A stretch of DNA of 64,000 nucleotides. Origin: Pegea sp. RAD2-039. Lineage: Eukaryota; Chordata; Thaliacea; Salpida; Salpidae. Positions 47,553 through 58,072 of this stretch are shown one piece after another. The stretch is from positions 97,001-161,000 of the forward strand of contig JAQGEQ010000202.1 of the NCBI GenBank assembly GCA_034620365.1, given 5' to 3'. The position numbers and the translations under genes are program-made. The notes below the pieces were generated by a model that was not told where the DNA came from, made no database searches, and saw only the letters and a list, made by a program, of their open reading frames with translations. Each line of letters begins with the position of its first letter. The stretch's first letter is position 1.

Positions 47553-49808
47553 TATTAACTCAACTTTAATTATTTTCAGCTAAAACTAAATACAAGCAAA
47601 ATTTTAATACTATTTAAAAAATGAAGTTTAAAAATTGACAATAAAACAAAATAGTCAGAAATATTTTAACCAAAAAACTTCATCTGATTCAAAACTTACT
47701 CAGCGTCTAAAGGTTGCTTTCTTGAAATGATAAATTAAATCTCTTAATTGGATAATTATAAGAAAATAATATCAGCAAATAAACAAACCTTTAGACTTTA
47801 TGTTCAAAGATTAAAGATCCAAATCAACTAATTCAATATTTTGTAAATAAAATCATTAAAAATAAAGGTTTCAAAACATAAAATAAAAAATAATAATTTG
47901 TCGACTCAAAATAATAAAACTTCAATTTAATAAACTTCCAATTTTAATTTTTATTTGTATAAAGTAACCAAATAGCGATATAAACATATCAGAAAACAAA
48001 TTGATGTCAGATAACTAGTTTATAACAAGAATAACTTTTAAAAATATATAATATATTGCAAAACGTTAATTGAATGACTACAAAATCACATAACATTTAT
48101 TAGATACTAAAAAAAAATAAGTTAAATATTTTACTAATTAGATGATATATGCAAAAGTAGTAAATGAAACAATAAAATTCAAAAAAAAACATTTATAAAG
48201 AAAAATAAGGTTTACAACAGTTAACAATACTTGTATCAAACTTTGTTTACAGTCGTTTAACGTCTGTTAACAAATGACTAAATGACCGATATGCATAAAT
48301 AAAAAATGTTAGTTGCATAAAGCTAGTTCAAAAAATTACAATTTTGAAAGCGAAAAGTAGATTAATAAAAATAAAAACTCATAAATGAAATTAAATTGAA
48401 TCTTAAAAATCAAGTTTTCTGTACGAATTTTGGAACTATTAACTTTGATAATTCAATTTTACGGCTATGAGCCAGTAATAACGTATTAATAAACGTTGTA
48501 AAAAATTGTGGTAAATGTCTAAAATATAGATTTGTTTTAATCAAATCTCACCAAATTTAGGATCAATTTAAAAGTTTTTCGATGTTTATTATTTATTTAA
48601 ATTTGATAGACTGTTTTAGTTCTTTATTTTAGTCAAGCTTTGCCAGTCGAAGTAGTTAATGGAAGGAAGTTAGCAGCTATTCTTCTTTTATTCCGACCAG
48701 TGGATTTGATTATAGTGAAAGGTAGCGTGCGCTGAACTATCTCCTCTCTTAAGTTTCGCTGTTTGTTGATACAGTCACATACAAACGGTTTAAAGATTTT
48801 ATTTTTGCTTCCAAGGCCTTTGCTTTTCGCATAAAAACCACAAAGTGATGACACTATTCAATTATAGATTAAAAATACATTTTTCCGTCCTTGTTAGTTT
48901 GTGGCGTAGTATAGCGCGACATGTCGCATTTTCGATAATAAGACTACCTGTTTAAAATCAGGATGAGTTGTATATTTTTTTAAACTTTTTACTTACAACC
49001 CTTGCATACTATCAATTGACTTTATTGAGTAGTTACAGTAGTGTTCTTAACAACTTTTTCCGTAATATTTTTCTATTTAAACTATGAATTTTATTCTTCA
49101 CAAAAAATAATCATACTTTGAATATTTAGCTGACAGCTAAAACATACAATAATTTTTTTTTAAGTAAAATTTGTAAAATCAATCATGAACCATAAAAGTC
49201 ATCATCTTTTGCGCGCTATAGAATTATTTGAAAGTAATGCCTTTCTAAATGCAACTTTGTAGTATTTTTACTGAAGACAGATTCAAAAGTATATAGAATT
49301 AAAGGTTGATAAAAGAGTGTATAATAAATTTTAAGTTTTAGATTATTAAAGATTTATTTGTAAAATTTTAATTTAACTTTTATTAAAATGAATAGTTTTA
49401 CATAGTTAATAGTGATTTTTTTCAAATAAATGTTATTTTAAATATTTATGGAATCCAAGAGTAATTTTTTATAATTTTTTTTTTAGTTTCACATTGTTTA
49501 TTCTATTTGTTCTAATATTTCAGTTTTATTTGAAATAAAAATATATATTTAAAAAATGTAATATTTCATCAAATGATATTAGTTTTAACTTAGAATTATT
49601 TACCTGAAAATAATATTTAAAGAAATAATGATTTATTTATTTTAACATATCTTAATTAAATATAATATTTACCTTATACTTAAGATAATACTTATTGAAT
49701 AATAGTTTGTTAATAATTATTTTTTATTCAAAATTATTTCAGCTGTTTAAAACTTGTAATATAGTAATCAGAATTAGTTCTTATCGAATTCTAAGTATAA
49801 AATTTGAG
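47553..49808. other. AT-rich intergenic stretch with one weak candidate exon
   Basis: This lies between divergent genes. A leftward open stretch at 48633-48854 (about 73 codons, no ATG, possible AG acceptor at its start) has better composition than the surroundings but no recognisable domain. A perfect 12-bp palindrome, GCGACATGTCGC, sits at 48916-48927. Nothing else is seen. Confidence 0.35.
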
Positions 49809-51086
49809 ATGAATTTTATAGATGAAGATGATATACCACTGGATCCCTTATTTTATCCATTATACGCCCATATCCTTGAAAAAATGCAGGGCGCCTCAAA
49901 TCGGGAAATCTGGGCTGCTATAAGGAAGTATGATGAAGAAGTAAAAGAAAGAAGAAAAGCAGAAGAATTGAAGAGAGTTGATGGAGATACTAGTATAGAA
50001 GAAGAAGAAGATACAGATAATGATTCAGAAGTTGGTGAAGAGCAATCGAATCAAGCTAGGGTTCCTTCTAGATTACCAAAAGAAATAAGCTCTGAAATCA
50101 GTCTCAGTGAAAGTCAGTTTATAAAAGGGCTGGCACAACCACGTTTGTTCTCAACACCATATACTAAAAAGAGTTCTAAAAATTTATTAACTAAAAGTAA
50201 AATGACTAGAAAAGGTTCGAATGTTGCTGAGCAAACACCAAGAGAGCAGTTAGCAAAAGAAGTTCAACCTGCTAGTAGCTCTCGCAAAATTTATACTAGA
50301 AAAGCTAAAGTAGCAGCTCAAGAAAAAGTGGTAGAGGCTGCTCAAAATCAGAAAACTAAAAAGAAGGCAACATTAAAATCTACTAAAGCGAAAAAAGTTC
50401 CAGAAAAAAAGAGCAAAAAAGTCACTAAGAAAAGTTCCACTAAAAGTAAGTTAAATGAACCAACAAAAAGGAGTACGACTGTTAAGAAAGGAACTCAAAA
50501 TGTTAAAAATAAAGTGGAGAAGAAGAAGTCAATCCTGAAACAGAAAGAGACTCCTAATCCCAAATCTACTTCAGATCATCAGACTTGTAGTAAACGGAAG
50601 ACTGTTGAGAAAGTTTCTCGTGTAGTAAAAAGCGCTCGAAAGGGGACCTTGAAATATCATCAAGGAATGAGAGAATTAAATAAAAAGTTAAATAAACATC
50701 AAGAAGATATTGATCTTTTTGATAAAATAGGAGATGACTTAAGTGATTTGGATACAATTCCTGAAATACCTGATGATACTGCAACTTCATCTTCTACTAT
50801 AAGTACAATCCGAAGTGCAAGGTCATTTGGTGTCTCAGACTCTTCTAATAAGTTTATCAATTACTTAGATTCAGATGATTCAATGGAAGCACGTGTAAGT
50901 GAAGATGACACAAGTATGAGAAACAGAGCAGCTAAAACTTCTGAAGAAATGTTGAAGGCTCGTAAAAATTGGAGAAAGCGTCCATCAATGTCAATCTCAA
51001 AAAAGAAAGTTTTGAAAAAGAGGATCAATCTTACTAGTAAAATGCTCCAATTCGAGGAAGATGATTCCTCTGAAGATGAAGATTAA
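49809..51086 (+). CDS. Unknown basic nuclear-type protein with acidic ends
   Basis: The open frame begins upstream at a non-ATG; the first ATG (49809) gives 425 residues. The start, MNFIDEDDIPLDPLFYPLY, is followed by a helix (ILEKMQGASNREIWAAIRKY) that may be a conserved core of about 60 residues. An acidic run (EEEEDTDNDSE), a long Lys/Ser/Thr-rich region (about 155-290) resembling histone H1 tails or chromatin linkers, and a C-terminal acidic end (EEDDSSEDED) follow. No catalytic domain or membrane segment is seen. Chromatin or nucleolar location is inferred from composition only. No family is recognised. Tandem basic repeats of KK-S/T type recur through the middle. Confidence 0.7.
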   Translation: MNFIDEDDIPLDPLFYPLYAHILEKMQGASNREIWAAIRKYDEEVKERRKAEELKRVDGDTSIEEEEDTDNDSEVGEEQSNQARVPSRLPKEISSEISLSESQFIKGLAQPRLFSTPYTKKSSKNLLTKSKMTRKGSNVAEQTPREQLAKEVQPASSSRKIYTRKAKVAAQEKVVEAAQNQKTKKKATLKSTKAKKVPEKKSKKVTKKSSTKSKLNEPTKRSTTVKKGTQNVKNKVEKKKSILKQKETPNPKSTSDHQTCSKRKTVEKVSRVVKSARKGTLKYHQGMRELNKKLNKHQEDIDLFDKIGDDLSDLDTIPEIPDDTATSSSTISTIRSARSFGVSDSSNKFINYLDSDDSMEARVSEDDTSMRNRAAKTSEEMLKARKNWRKRPSMSISKKKVLKKRINLTSKMLQFEEDDSSEDED

Positions 51087-51619
51087 CTTTAGCCGTTTAT
51101 TTCTTTTCTTTTTTTTTAAATCTTTTGTAAATATATTGCTTTATATTTTCGGAGATTAAATTTTCTTTAATAATCATTGTTTTTATTGCGCATTTAGCGC
51201 TAGACTCGGTTGTAGGTTTAGTTGAAAGAAAATTGTTGAAATTGTTTGCTTTATTGATCTTAGTTTATTAAAAGTTCAGATATAATTATTATTACAAATT
51301 ATTAAATCTAATAATTTCACATTAAAATCACATTTCATTATTCAAACATTGAAAAGCTCAGTAGGGTTGTAAAGTAGCTCAGATAAAAATCACCAATTAA
51401 TGGTACAAAGTACATTTTAAATAAGAATTTTGGTGGTAAATACTTCCTCAGTAAAAAGTCAGTTCACTGAGAAACAATCGATTTGAAATTAGAACTAATT
51501 TCTAAAATCTCTAAAAACTAATCAATGAAAGCAATAAGAAACTGATGTGATAAAAAAGTTTCATTAAAACAAAATAGCTTTTATTAAACGAACATTTAAC
51601 AATTTTCAAATTATTTAAT
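51087..51619. other. Intergenic spacer between convergent genes
   Basis: This holds the 3' ends of the unknown basic-protein gene and MPP10. No coding signal is seen. Confidence 0.45.
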
Positions 51620-53360
51620 TTATAATAATTTCGCTTGTTGATTATCTAACTTGCTAAAGAAAGACTTCGACGAAGTAAGTTTCGCAGATTTTGAAGTTCC
51701 CTTAAAATATTTGAAGTTTTAATTATAAGTTTATATATAAGAGACAACAAAAAACACTTACTTTGATAATCGTGGTTTTCGAGCCAGGTGCTTTTGAGGC
51801 TTTTTCTAGTTGCTTCATAGCGTGAAGTCCTTTCATCTTCTCATTAGTTTCAGCCAAGCTTTCTAACTTTTGCTGGCGATGCTTTGAGCGAGCCTACAAA
51901 AAACATCAGTTAATCACAAGAACTCAATCAGTTGGAAGATTACCTTCTGTTTGATCTTCTTCTTTCTTCGCTCACGATTTCTGTCTTCTTTTGTTTTCTC
52001 ATCTTTACCAATGAGTTCCTTCTTCTCTAGAATCTCCTCAGGAGCAAGGACTTCTGACGTGGAATGAGTGATCGGTTGTACATCTTCAAGAGTGACCGCG
52101 GGAACATTCTTTATAATCTATCAAAATTGAAGTTAAATACAAACTCCTAAACTAAATCAAGAAACAGACTTTAATCTCGGGATCAGGAACTGCTTGTTTA
52201 AAATGATTGTGAGATAAGACGTCAAGTTTGTGGAAGAGTGACGTCATCATCGATGTAATCTTTACATGATCAGGATTTTCTTTTTCTTCTTTATCTTGAT
52301 TCACTTTTGCAAGATACTCTTTTTCATAGATCTCATTCAGTGATAGTTTGCTCTTCTCAGAGTCGAGGAGGACTTTTCTTTTGAAGTTGATTGGATCTTT
52401 AACCTCTTTGATCTTTCTCTTCACGTTGCTGAAGGCTCCATCTAGAATCCGTCTCTTGATCACAGCTTCTAGATTGAAGGTGTGTTCATCTGTGATCTCA
52501 GGTGCATTTCGGGACACATGTTCAAAATTAAGAGTTTCTTCAAGCAAGCTGTTGAGTGGACGATTATCAGACTTTGTCTCTCCCATCATCTGCCATGGTT
52601 TGTCGCTGGCAACGGGATCAGTTGAAGTCTCTTCTTGATCTTCGGAAACCTCCTCTTCTTCTTCATCTTCTTCTTTTACATCTTTCTTTTTATCTTTTGC
52701 AACATAGTAGTCATCATACATTAGATTCTTTGAAGATTCGATTGCTTCTTTATCATCTTCATCCGGGAAGCTAATATCTGACATCTCGCTGTCGCTGCCA
52801 TCCGGGATACCTTGCTCCTCATCATCATCAGATCCCAAACTATCAAAATAATCAATCTGATCATCTTCTTCATCCATTTGATCCGAATCTTCTTGCTGAT
52901 TTAAAAACTTCTCCATCTCAACAGGATCAAAGAATTGATCTTTTTCCGGAGTCTTCCTTTCAACATCCGCTTCTCGCTCTTCTTCCTCGTCCTCTGAGAC
53001 TTCCTCTTCTTCACCGTCATCTTCAATTTCATCCAAATCTTCCTCATCAGAAGAATCATTTTCAAGATTTTGCAAGAAGTCCTCATCATCAAGAGTAGAG
53101 ACACAAACCAGCTTCTCTCCATTATTCCTATTCACAATTTGAACTTGCTCCCAAATTGTGTCTTCAGCAAGTCCCTCGATGAAGATCTCAGGAAGATCAG
53201 CATCAGTAGTGGCACTGACACCTTTGTGGAGACTCAGTTGTTTCTGATAGAAGAGAGAAGTGAGTTTGTTGAAGTTGTCAGCTCTCTCATGATTGCCTTG
53301 AATGAAATCAACTTCACATTTAGAAGCATCCAAAAAATATTTTAAAGGATCCTCATCCAT
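51620..53360 (-). CDS. MPHOSPH10: MPP10, U3 small nucleolar ribonucleoprotein, 4 exons
   Basis: Exons are 53360-52170, 52117-51944, 51893-51762 and 51700-51620, giving about 525 residues. The first exon has the N-terminal EGLAEDTIWEQVQ block, a long acidic region (about 95-250), then KPWQMMGE, NSLLEETLNFEHVSRNAPEI, SKLSLNEIYEKEYL and a SLFHKLDVLSHNHF block, all close to human MPP10. Exon 2 gives VPAVTLEDVQP and APEEI, and the last exon gives SFFSKLDNQ. MPP10 is the scaffold of the IMP3-IMP4-MPP10 complex within the U3 snoRNP, needed for early 18S rRNA processing in the nucleolus. Two introns are only about 50-60 bp. One TGACGTCA occurs at 52239. It starts about 150 bp from the end of the GFRP gene upstream. 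Confidence 0.93.
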
Positions 53361-53507
53361 ATTTACTAATAAAATCTGAAGATGAACAACAATAAAAGAT
53401 CATTTAAACAGGCTTGATGTCATGCTTGAAAAGGTTAAAATAAATATAGAAGATAAAAATATTAGTATCTTATGATTATAATGATATTTACAACAGAAGA
53501 GAAAAGT

Positions 53508-53777
53508 TTAATTTTGTGTGTTTTCTTCTCTATGAAGAGTCCAAACCATGGTCTGGCCGCACCCTGTAACTCCAATAACATGAAAACCAATCACTTCTAG
53601 TTTGTTTAATATAATTCTTGGTGGTTCTTTTGCTACCCATTCCTTAAAGACATTACCTGCACTTTTTATAAGTTCAGCATTCAGATAGTGCATGACTTCT
53701 AAGTCTGCCCATTCATCACCAACAACTGTTGGTCCATTTTCTAACCGATTAACAGTTGAAACTAGCAAGTAGGGCAT
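53508..53777 (-). CDS. GCHFR: GTP cyclohydrolase 1 feedback regulatory protein (GFRP)
   Basis: One exon encodes 89 residues (human GFRP has 84). MPYLLVSTVNRLENGPTVVG, the PPRIILNKLE block and VTGCGQTMVWTLHRE follow human GFRP closely along its length. GFRP forms a pentamer that binds GTP cyclohydrolase 1. It mediates feedback inhibition by tetrahydrobiopterin and stimulation by phenylalanine. A second, diverged member lies 180 bp upstream in the same orientation. Confidence 0.93.
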   Translation of the reverse strand: MPYLLVSTVNRLENGPTVVGDEWADLEVMHYLNAELIKSAGNVFKEWVAKEPPRIILNKLEVIGFHVIGVTGCGQTMVWTLHREENTQN

Positions 53778-53955
53778 CGCCTATAAATCTAGTCCTACAA
53801 AATCGGCAAGTTAGTAATAAACAAGAAACTTAAACTTAATGATTGAAATTTCACAGTTGTACATGAAAAATGTTGAATAAAAAAACCACTTATAAGGATA
53901 ACTAAACAAGTTTGTATGATAATAAGTGAAAGTGAAAAGTTATTTTAGTTTCAGT

Positions 53956-54477
53956 TTATTTATTATAAGCAACAAGTTCCTTGGGTTTTTCTGAACCATT
54001 TAAAAGTTTCAATTCTTTTTCAGTTTCAACAGAAATACTTTTAATACTTGAACAACCTCCACCAGCTAAAAAAGCTTTTAAAACGTCTCTAGTAGTCTCT
54101 AATTCATCTTCACTATCATCACTGGGAGAGTCATCATCAAATTTATCTTTAAAATCACTAAGATCTTCTTTCTCCATCAAATATCCTTTAGGATATGATT
54201 TACAAGGCACATTTATATCTTTTCGTCCTTTGCCAGATTCACTTCGTCCAACTGTCCAGACAGTACAAACAAGTGTACCGGTCTTTCCAATACATTCAAA
54301 ACCCAGTTTTGTTAGCTCATTAATCACTGTCATCGGATCAGTCGCAACTTTCCAATGATCTTTCTTTTTTACAGCATTTAAACACTCTTTAACATCATTT
54401 GGGATATTATCTTCTTCAATCAAAGTAGGACTTTTATCGACTGGTTTATGTGAAGATAACAACATATAGTGAGTCAT
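53956..54477 (-). CDS. GFRP-family paralogue with long acidic C-terminal tail
   Basis: One exon encodes 173 residues. Residues 1-78 share the GFRP layout: an initial hydrophobic strand (MTHYMLLSSHKP), a KSPTLIEE motif in place of GPTVVGDE, a DPMTVINELTKLGFECIG helix-strand corresponding to PPRIILNKLEVIGFHVIG, and KTGTLVCTVWTV for TGCGQTMVWTL. The remaining 95 residues have no GFRP counterpart. They are lysine/acid-rich and contain a D/S cluster (KFDDDSPSDDSEDELE). The key Gln of GCGQT is replaced (KTGTLV), so ligand binding and the subunit interface may differ. Tandem placement beside the canonical gene suggests local duplication, followed by neofunctionalisation. Function is inferred only from the fold. 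Confidence 0.75.
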   Translation of the reverse strand: MTHYMLLSSHKPVDKSPTLIEEDNIPNDVKECLNAVKKKDHWKVATDPMTVINELTKLGFECIGKTGTLVCTVWTVGRSESGKGRKDINVPCKSYPKGYLMEKEDLSDFKDKFDDDSPSDDSEDELETTRDVLKAFLAGGGCSSIKSISVETEKELKLLNGSEKPKELVAYNK

Positions 54478-56740
54478 TTTATAACTTTGAAAATCTGAAA
54501 TGAATTTGTTAAAATATTTACAGAATGATAAATAATTAATCAGTTATTGTTAATAATGGAAAATATTTATATAATGATACAAGATAATATTTTTCAAATT
54601 GATTTATAATGATTATTCATTAAATGCTTAGATCTAAAACAGATTTATTTGTTTTGGTCATAAAGTTTATAACTAAATTATTATTTGCTTCATACTTTTT
54701 ATATGAACATAAAAAACATTTAGTACTTATAAAATTAATATTATAATCTTTTAAATTTTATAAGCTAATATAAAAAGTATCAAACACATAATAGTTTATA
54801 TTAAAAAGGATTATATTTTGATAAATAAAGGAACAAACATTATATATGAAAAATATTCAAATAAAAAATCATTTTTATTGACACAAGTAAAATTAAGTTT
54901 AAGAGCTATTATCAAAAAATATATAAAATTAAAACAAATATATTTTTTTAAATAACATAATATGAATAAAAAGCTTTAGTCTTAGATATTACTGATAGAA
55001 ATTAATAAAAATAAAGTTTTTTCTAACAAAACAATTTTCTTAAGAATTTTAGAGAATTATAAATGTTAAAAACTTCTAAATTATATATTTTTAAAACTTC
55101 CAGCTGAATTTTAAACTACATGAGTTTTAATAATTTAAAAATACAATAAACTTAAAGAAAACTTTATTTGAAAGTAAAAAATAATCATTAACATCACAGA
55201 AAAAACTTTCTTAATCATCTAAAATAAGAAAATTAAAAAAAAAAGTTTAATAACTTATATGAAGTATGAATTTATAAACTGGAAAAAGTTATCCTAAACA
55301 AAAGAAAAATGTTTACTAAAAGTCAGAAAGTTACTATTTGAGTAAAAAAGTAATGAAAAAAATATGAAAAAACTGTTGAAAAAATCGTTTAAATTTCAAC
55401 TTAACTACTTATATTATAATATATTAACTTAATATAAAATGTAAAAACTAACCTAACTTTCAGATAATCTCACGTGGAATTTCTGAACAAGTTTTAATTA
55501 AGATTACTGACTTATTTGTCCTCTAGTATTGTCTGCGCAGAACATTTTATTTAACTTTATAAATTAATTACATCATTGTAACTTTTATGATATTAAATCA
55601 TTAACAAATCTTCAGCAAAATTGAGATATATTTTAACAAATTTATTAAAAATAAAGACCTTAAGGTCTCAGATCAATTTTAACAGAAAATTTTAAGAATC
55701 AAATTGTTACTTAGCTTTCAAAAAGTGTTTAACAAAAAAACTCCAAATAAATTTATAAATAATTTAACTATAATTTCAGTTATAATTTTACAAGCTTCTA
55801 AATAAATGCCAAATAGTTCATTTCAAAAAAAAAAAAAACTTTCTTTTAGCTGAGTTATTTATGCTCCTTTTTAATATCTTAATACCTTCTATTTACTTGA
55901 TGATTGCAGCTTGATTGTAGATTCAAATCCTAACCTAATTCAAATACTTTAACAACTTTTTTAAAACAAAAAATTCAAAACTTGTAAACATGTGGGAAAC
56001 AACCAGTCTTTGTTTAATCATTAAATCAATGCAAATTTTAAATGTAATTTCCGAGGTATTATGATATATGAAAAACGTAATAAATATTATCAAGGTGGAC
56101 AGTTTATTATAAGCTGGTAAAAGAAGCACTTTCAACACTTAACCTCAAGACCTGTCAGTCGATGTTTTTTTTACCTCGCTACTATCGATCGATGGTTTTT
56201 GAACAGATTAGAACTCTGAATAGAATGAGCTTTTACAAACTAGCTGAAGAAAATTAAACAAAATTCTGATTCTGATTATTTTACAAAATTTAGATAAATT
56301 TCGCAGTCTTCACTAAAATATCAAGAGCTCTTAAAAAAGTTACAGTTTTAAAATTTGGTTGTAAAACAGAAATCAAGCTGAATAATCATTTAGAAAAACG
56401 AAGCTGTTGTCTCGTACTTTAATTATATTTAAATCTGAGAATATTCTTAAAAAATACTTTCACAGAAAACTCTTGTTGGCACAATAACAAGATTTTGACA
56501 TCCAAGCAAATATATTTGGAGATTAACCAGTAATGTTAATGATATTCTTCTCTTGAACGTTTAAATCTGATAATTTCTTTATTTTAAATTTGAAAGTTTC
56601 TCTTTTTAGCTTTTAATGTTGATTAAGTTTTATAAGCAAAGAATAATCTGTTTTTCAAACAGTTCGAATTTATTTATCAAAAAAGGAAAGCTCTAAAAGC
56701 GGTATAAGAAAAGATGCAGAAAAAGAAAATCAATTAAAGG
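54478..56740. other. AT-rich intergenic stretch, nothing recognised
   Basis: No gene is supported. The leftward frame near 55935-56138 has no ATG-based coding character. Poly(A) and poly(T) tracts are frequent, for example 55826-55840. Confidence 0.45.
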
Positions 56741-58072
56741 TTATTTTCGGAAGTAAAAATCGGGAATTTCCCCAAAATCACGTGTCTGTATCATCTTCAC
56801 TGAGTTTCTTCCTTTCAGTGAGTACTCAAATGCTATCAACTGTTTCCAAAACCCACGATTCGGAAATATGATTGGACGACATCTTTTCACGTGATTAAAA
56901 GCTTCCTTTAAAGTCATCCTAAAAGATAAATAGATATTTGTTAATTTAAACTTTTAAGCAAGTCTTGAAGATTACTGAAAAGATGAAGATGAAACCTGTG
57001 ATATTTGATGAGGTAAGCGATACAAAGTGAAGCAGATCTTGATATACCAGCTTGACAATGAATTAATGTTCTTTTACCAGACATACTATTACTTTCAACA
57101 ATTCCTGAAACTTCATCAAAATATGCAGAAATTTCTTCACTTTCTTTATCATTAATCCTGATCTTCATCTAAAATAGAAGTTGTATTCATAAATAATTTA
57201 TCTAACAACAAATTGAACAAATTCTTTAATTTATATATATTATTAAAGATTATTAATAGCTCCTATATTAAACAAGCTATTTAATCTCTACAACTATCTA
57301 ATTTCATTTTAAAGTTTTCACAGATTTGTTTTTCAAAGTTAGCCCAATCAACAACTTTAAATAATACCCAGTGGACTAACACTTTTTAAAGGAGTTGCCT
57401 GAGTTTAGAATCTTTTTCTAGTCTCCATCAAAACCCTTTTTTAAATCTCTTTTAAAATGTTATTCAACAAATTTGGTTTAAGTGAGTATGTTAACAAGAA
57501 TAATAATGCTACCTTTAATATGTATCTATATTATATATAAAAGTGATATATAATATTGTCTTTTCATTTTCTGTAATTGTCTTGTACTTTTGATTAACAA
57601 CTTATATTTATGCCTCTGTAGTGTTTCTATTTTTTATAGATTAATTTATGTTTAAGTTTGATAAGTAAGACATTCTCATTATCTTTCTACAATCTGTTTT
57701 ATATTCAATATAAAAGTTGCAGAGTTTGTTATTTGCAGTGATATATTGAATAAAAAAAATAATTTTAAATGTCAATAACCAAAACTTATTAAAGTTTAAT
57801 TTTATCCATATTTAAACTGATATATTTCATTTTATAAAATCTTTACTAGTAAAAAACACTTAAAAAAAACTGAAATATTTTTATAAACACAAATAAGAAC
57901 TTACAACTTTGATATGTTTGAACTTCTGAGCTGGGATATTTGATGTCACATTTATGATATAATCTATCTTTTTTTCTTCTACTTTTGCTTCATTACATGC
58001 TGCAGTTCCATTAGATAAATATAATGAAGGTGTAATTTCACAGATAGAACTCAACCTACATTGAGTTTGCAT
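56741..58072 (-). CDS. DUSP14/18-like atypical dual-specificity phosphatase, 3 exons
   Basis: Exons are 58072-57905, 57168-56996 and 56918-56741, with consistent phases, giving about 172 residues. The first ATG at 58072 opens MQTQC, before the SSICEITPSLYLSNG strand. The catalytic loop is IHCQAGISRSAS (HCxxGxxR), in exon 2. The last exon gives VKRCRPIIFPNRGFWKQL and the C-terminal VKMIQTRDFGEIPDFYF, which matches DUSP14's VKMVQTPYGIVPDVY. DUSP14, 18, 21 and 28 are small cytosolic or mitochondrial phosphatases without a MAP-kinase-docking domain. The general-acid Asp is expected in exon 2 (RINDKESEE in place of VPLADMPHA), a diverged spot where activity could be altered. Its 733-bp intron is long for this locus. 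Confidence 0.88.

Noticed and set aside
48916-48927. 12-bp palindrome GCGACATGTCGC
   Set aside because: A single occurrence with no partner or context. It could easily be chance.
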